Of a DNA stretch of 8,318 nt, positions 5,671-8,318 are shown piece after piece. The translations under genes and the position numbers were made by a program. The stretch's first letter is position 1. Each line of letters starts with the position of its first letter. Under the pieces are notes generated by a model. The model searched no databases. It had not been told where the DNA came from and saw only the letters and a program-made list of their open reading frames with translations. The stretch comes from Lentisphaeria bacterium (GTDB taxonomy: Bacteria; Verrucomicrobiota; Lentisphaeria; Oligosphaerales; Oligosphaeraceae): assembly GCA_028699735.1 (NCBI GenBank), contig JAQVUB010000091.1, forward strand, positions 1 through 8,318, read 5' to 3'.

Positions 5671-6207
5671 ATGTCAGCATTTACTCTGATTTCCCTGTTA
5701 CTTGGCCTGCTGTCCCTTTTTTATACGTATTTATTTGCCGTGGCCAGCCGGCGGAACGCTCCTTGGTACCGATCGTTTCCGCGGTTGAAATGGCCGGGGA
5801 TGATACTGGGAACCGTCTGCCTGATCTGGTCTGCCTGGCATGCCTGCATTATGCTCGAGGGAGATTTGCAGCGTTTCCATATCTGGGTGAAACTGCTGGT
5901 GCCCTTGGCCGTTGTGCTTTGTTATTTTTTCCTCGACTATCTGAATGCACGCGCACTGGGCGGTTTTATGATCCTGGCCGTCAATTATTTGTTGCATGCC
6001 GCCTTTGTGCATGCTGTTCCCGGACGCGCCTTCTACTCGATCATTTGCCTGATCCTGGGTACCCTCGGACTTTTCCTGGTGGGCACTCCCTGGCGCCTGC
6101 GCCAGCTGCTCGAACGCGCTGCCGCCAATACCCGTTGGGCAACCGGACTGGGCATTGCTTTTGCCATTTGCGCAGCAAGCCTGCTCATTCAGCCGTTTTT
6201 AAACTAA
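5671..6207 (+). CDS. Six-helix inner-membrane protein of unknown function
   Basis: I do not recognise this family. The 178-residue product is almost wholly membrane-embedded, with likely helices near 4-24, 43-62, 70-91, 95-115, 119-138 and 157-175. Short basic loops lie between them (ASRRNAPWYRSFPRLKW, TPWRLRQLLERA). A Trp/His-containing stretch, IWSAWHACIM, is in helix 2, and there is a conserved-looking YFFLDYLNARALGG turn. The frame is open upstream to a GTG at 5530, but that extension is polar, crosses a perfect hairpin and looks non-coding, so I prefer ATG 5671. No Shine-Dalgarno sequence precedes it, so the start is uncertain; TTG 5635 is an alternative. The gene ends 33 bp before the Na/Pi cotransporter gene, so cotranscription and a role linked to that transporter are plausible but unproven. 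Confidence 0.7.
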   Translation: MSAFTLISLLLGLLSLFYTYLFAVASRRNAPWYRSFPRLKWPGMILGTVCLIWSAWHACIMLEGDLQRFHIWVKLLVPLAVVLCYFFLDYLNARALGGFMILAVNYLLHAAFVHAVPGRAFYSIICLILGTLGLFLVGTPWRLRQLLERAAANTRWATGLGIAFAICAASLLIQPFLN

Positions 6208-6240
6208 GAACAAATCCATAAAGGACACAGCAGACAGCAC

Positions 6241-8318
6241 ATGACAACATCCTGCCTGAAAAGACGTTTCATCCTGGGAGCCAGACTGTTTCTGTTGCCA
6301 TTGCTGCTGGCCATGTTTGCCGGTTGCGGCAGCCGTGAGGAACATGCGCCGGCTCTGATCCTGCTTCGTTCTGGCGCCAAGCAGATCGGCCTGCCAGGTA
6401 CAGACAGCAAAGACGATCTTGTACTCGAGGTCGTCGGCCCCTTGCGGAGGATTGGCCTGAGCAATCAGAAGCGTCGCCATCCGGTCGCCAATGTCCCGGT
6501 GCGCATCGAACCACTGGATCCCAATACCGGCTCCCTAGCGCTTAATCCCGAGGGGAAAACCGACGTAGCGGGCACTTTTCGCAGCAAGCTTCGTTTCGGC
6601 AATACAATCGGAGATCAGTATTTCCGCATCTCCTGCCCGGATGTCGATAATGTAGAACCGGTCATTTTTTATCTGATCTGTGGTGTGGATGTGCGCGGGG
6701 ACAACCAGCAGACGATGGCCGGCGACGAAATGCCGGAACCCATCCAGATCCAGATTGGCGGCCAGGAAAATCCTCAAGCCGGGGTGCCGGTTTTTTTCAA
6801 GTTGATTTCCGACTCTGATAAAGCCCGTCTGAGTACCAGCAGAGTATTGACCAATGCCAAGGGCGTTGCCACCACCCGGCTGCAGACAAAAAAGGGATTC
6901 ACCGGAAAGCATGAAATTCTCGCTGAGATCGGGGATCGTGAGCATTCCGGCATGTATCAGTTCCGGGCTATTCCAATCACCGCGATGTCTTTGAGCTGGA
7001 CAAAACTGGCCATCCAGGTATTCGGCGGTCTGGCTCTGTTCATCTATGGCATGACCCTGATGAGTGATGGACTGCAGCTGATGGCCGGCAACCGACTGAA
7101 AAATATTCTGCAGATGTTTACTGGCAACCGGATTTCCGCGGTGCTGGCTGGTCTTGGCATCACCGCTCTGATCCAGTCCTCGAGCGCCTGTACGGTTATG
7201 GTCGTTGGTTTCGTCAATGCTGAGCTGCTCAATCTGACGCAGGCAATCGGGGTCATCTTCGGCGCAGCCATCGGGACAACGGTCACCGCGCAGATGGTTT
7301 CTTTCAAACTCGAAGTCCTGGCTATGCCGGCCATCTGCGTCGGCGTCATTTCCCTGCTGGCCGCCAAAAAAAGCAACAGTCGCGGCATTGCCTATACCGT
7401 TCTCGGTTTCGGACTGCTGTTCTTCGGCATGATGCTGATGTCCGACGAAATGAAGGCGATTGCAGATTTCCCGAGTTTCAAAGCCGCCTTTCAGCATTTT
7501 GACTGCACACCGGAAGCGGGTTCGGGCTTGCCGATTCTCCCGGTACTGGGTGCGATTCTGGTTGGCACGATCATGACCATGATTGTTCAAAGCAGTTCAG
7601 CCACGGTCGGTCTGACCATTGCCTTGGCGCAGAGCGGCCTGCTGAATTTTTACACGGCGGTGCCGCTGATTTTGGGCGACAACATTGGCACCACGATCAC
7701 CGGGCTGCTGGCATCTCTGAATGCCAACCGCACCGCCAAGCAGGCCGCCGTCGCAGCCACCATCTTCAAAACTCTGGGTGTCATCATCATGGTGGCTTTG
7801 TTTTACGTTCCCTGGAACGGCAAACCATGCTTCCTGTACCTGATTAATCTGATCACTACAGGCGATGTTTTTGCCGAGTATCCCGAAAATATAGGTCGAC
7901 ATCTGGCCAGTGCGCATACGGTTTTCAATGTCATCAATGTTCTGATCTTTCTGCCCTTTGTCGGCTTTGTCGCCATGCTCTCGAGAATCCTGGTTCCGGC
8001 TCGTGCCAATGGCAAGGATGATGGCAGCCGCATCTGCTACCTTGAACAGCACCTGCTCAATGCGCCGTCAGCGGCCCTCGATCAGTCGATTATTGCCCTG
8101 ATCAGAATGACCTCGGCGGCAGTTGATCTTTCCCGGGATGCAGTCAACGCTTTTGTCAGCAAAGACATGACGGTTGGTGACAAGCTGAACAAGCGGGAGG
8201 GGATGATTGACCTTGCTCAGCACGATATTATGGAATACCTGGTCAAGTTGACCCGCCGCAACCTCAGCGAACAGCAATCCGCTATCATTCCGGCATTGAT
8301 GCATTGCGTCAATGATGT
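6241..8318 (+). CDS. Na/Pi cotransporter family protein with lipobox and Ig-like domains, partial
   Basis: The frame is open from ATG 6241 to the window edge (692 codons), and the 3' end is missing. Residues 1-29 form a signal with basic start, hydrophobic core LFLLPLLLAM and lipobox FAGC (Cys29). Residues ~55-145 and ~155-245 look like two tandem Ig-like (Big-1/invasin type) domains, each with VPV near its start and a later T(D/N)xxG turn. From ~252 comes the NptA-type transporter core (FGGLALFIYGMTLMSDGLQ), with both diagnostic QSSSA motifs at 312 and 450 and paired glycine-rich repeats FGAAIGTTVTAQ and LGDNIGTTITGL. From ~601 a helical PhoU-like domain begins. The family moves phosphate with sodium across the inner membrane. 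The N-terminal exodomain is extra compared with the basic NptA core. A weak AAAGGA lies about 15 nt before ATG. Pi as substrate is inferred from the family. Confidence 0.9.
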   Translation, partial: MTTSCLKRRFILGARLFLLPLLLAMFAGCGSREEHAPALILLRSGAKQIGLPGTDSKDDLVLEVVGPLRRIGLSNQKRRHPVANVPVRIEPLDPNTGSLALNPEGKTDVAGTFRSKLRFGNTIGDQYFRISCPDVDNVEPVIFYLICGVDVRGDNQQTMAGDEMPEPIQIQIGGQENPQAGVPVFFKLISDSDKARLSTSRVLTNAKGVATTRLQTKKGFTGKHEILAEIGDREHSGMYQFRAIPITAMSLSWTKLAIQVFGGLALFIYGMTLMSDGLQLMAGNRLKNILQMFTGNRISAVLAGLGITALIQSSSACTVMVVGFVNAELLNLTQAIGVIFGAAIGTTVTAQMVSFKLEVLAMPAICVGVISLLAAKKSNSRGIAYTVLGFGLLFFGMMLMSDEMKAIADFPSFKAAFQHFDCTPEAGSGLPILPVLGAILVGTIMTMIVQSSSATVGLTIALAQSGLLNFYTAVPLILGDNIGTTITGLLASLNANRTAKQAAVAATIFKTLGVIIMVALFYVPWNGKPCFLYLINLITTGDVFAEYPENIGRHLASAHTVFNVINVLIFLPFVGFVAMLSRILVPARANGKDDGSRICYLEQHLLNAPSAALDQSIIALIRMTSAAVDLSRDAVNAFVSKDMTVGDKLNKREGMIDLAQHDIMEYLVKLTRRNLSEQQSAIIPALMHCVND

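Overview
The window is bacterial chromosome with dense, mostly single-copy housekeeping genes and A/T-rich intergenic gaps. I see no transposase, phage gene, CRISPR array, rRNA or tRNA. The gene set points to an anaerobic member of the PVC group, most likely Lentisphaerota: RNase Y, a cytoplasmic TIM-barrel glycosidase of unusual type, a Na/Pi transporter with an Ig-like exodomain, a sigma-54-like promoter, and interspersed palindromes in the gaps. This placement is inference, because no rRNA or other marker is present.

Layout. (1) 1-212, plus strand: the C-terminal end of an amidohydrolase-2 family protein. (2) 217-290: a long, nearly perfect A/T-rich inverted repeat between two converging genes, probably a bidirectional terminator. 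(3) 4810 down to 305, minus strand: three genes in one direction, 5-formyltetrahydrofolate cyclo-ligase, then ribonuclease Y (rny), then a putative glycoside hydrolase. The gaps are about 80 bp, so they may form one operon or overlapping units. Directly upstream of the cyclo-ligase ATG (4817-4945) is a strongly foldable ~130-nt segment. Its position and 3' portion recall the 6S RNA that lies upstream of this gene in many bacteria. (4) 4946-5670: about 700 bp with no convincing gene. It holds a palindromic operator-like site, four tandem 11-bp units, another copy of the A/T-rich 3'-end repeat, a cluster of GC-rich hairpins, a sigma-54-like promoter between TCTC/GAGA palindromes, and a further perfect hairpin. 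(5) 5671-6207, plus strand: an unrecognised six-helix membrane protein. (6) 6241 to the window edge, plus strand: a Na/Pi cotransporter family protein with a lipoprotein-type signal, two Ig-like domains, the NptA-type transporter core with both QSSSA motifs, and the start of a PhoU-like domain.

How they work together. The minus-strand set combines folate salvage/repair, mRNA decay and sugar hydrolysis. The first two are housekeeping, and the glycosidase looks like a later addition behind its own strong ribosome binding site. The plus-strand pair is 33 bp apart and probably cotranscribed, which would link the unknown membrane protein to phosphate (or another anion) handling at the inner membrane. 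The least explained material is intergenic: the structured RNA upstream of the cyclo-ligase, and a repeat family that lies 5-14 nt after the stop codons of three of the genes here, always in the sense orientation.
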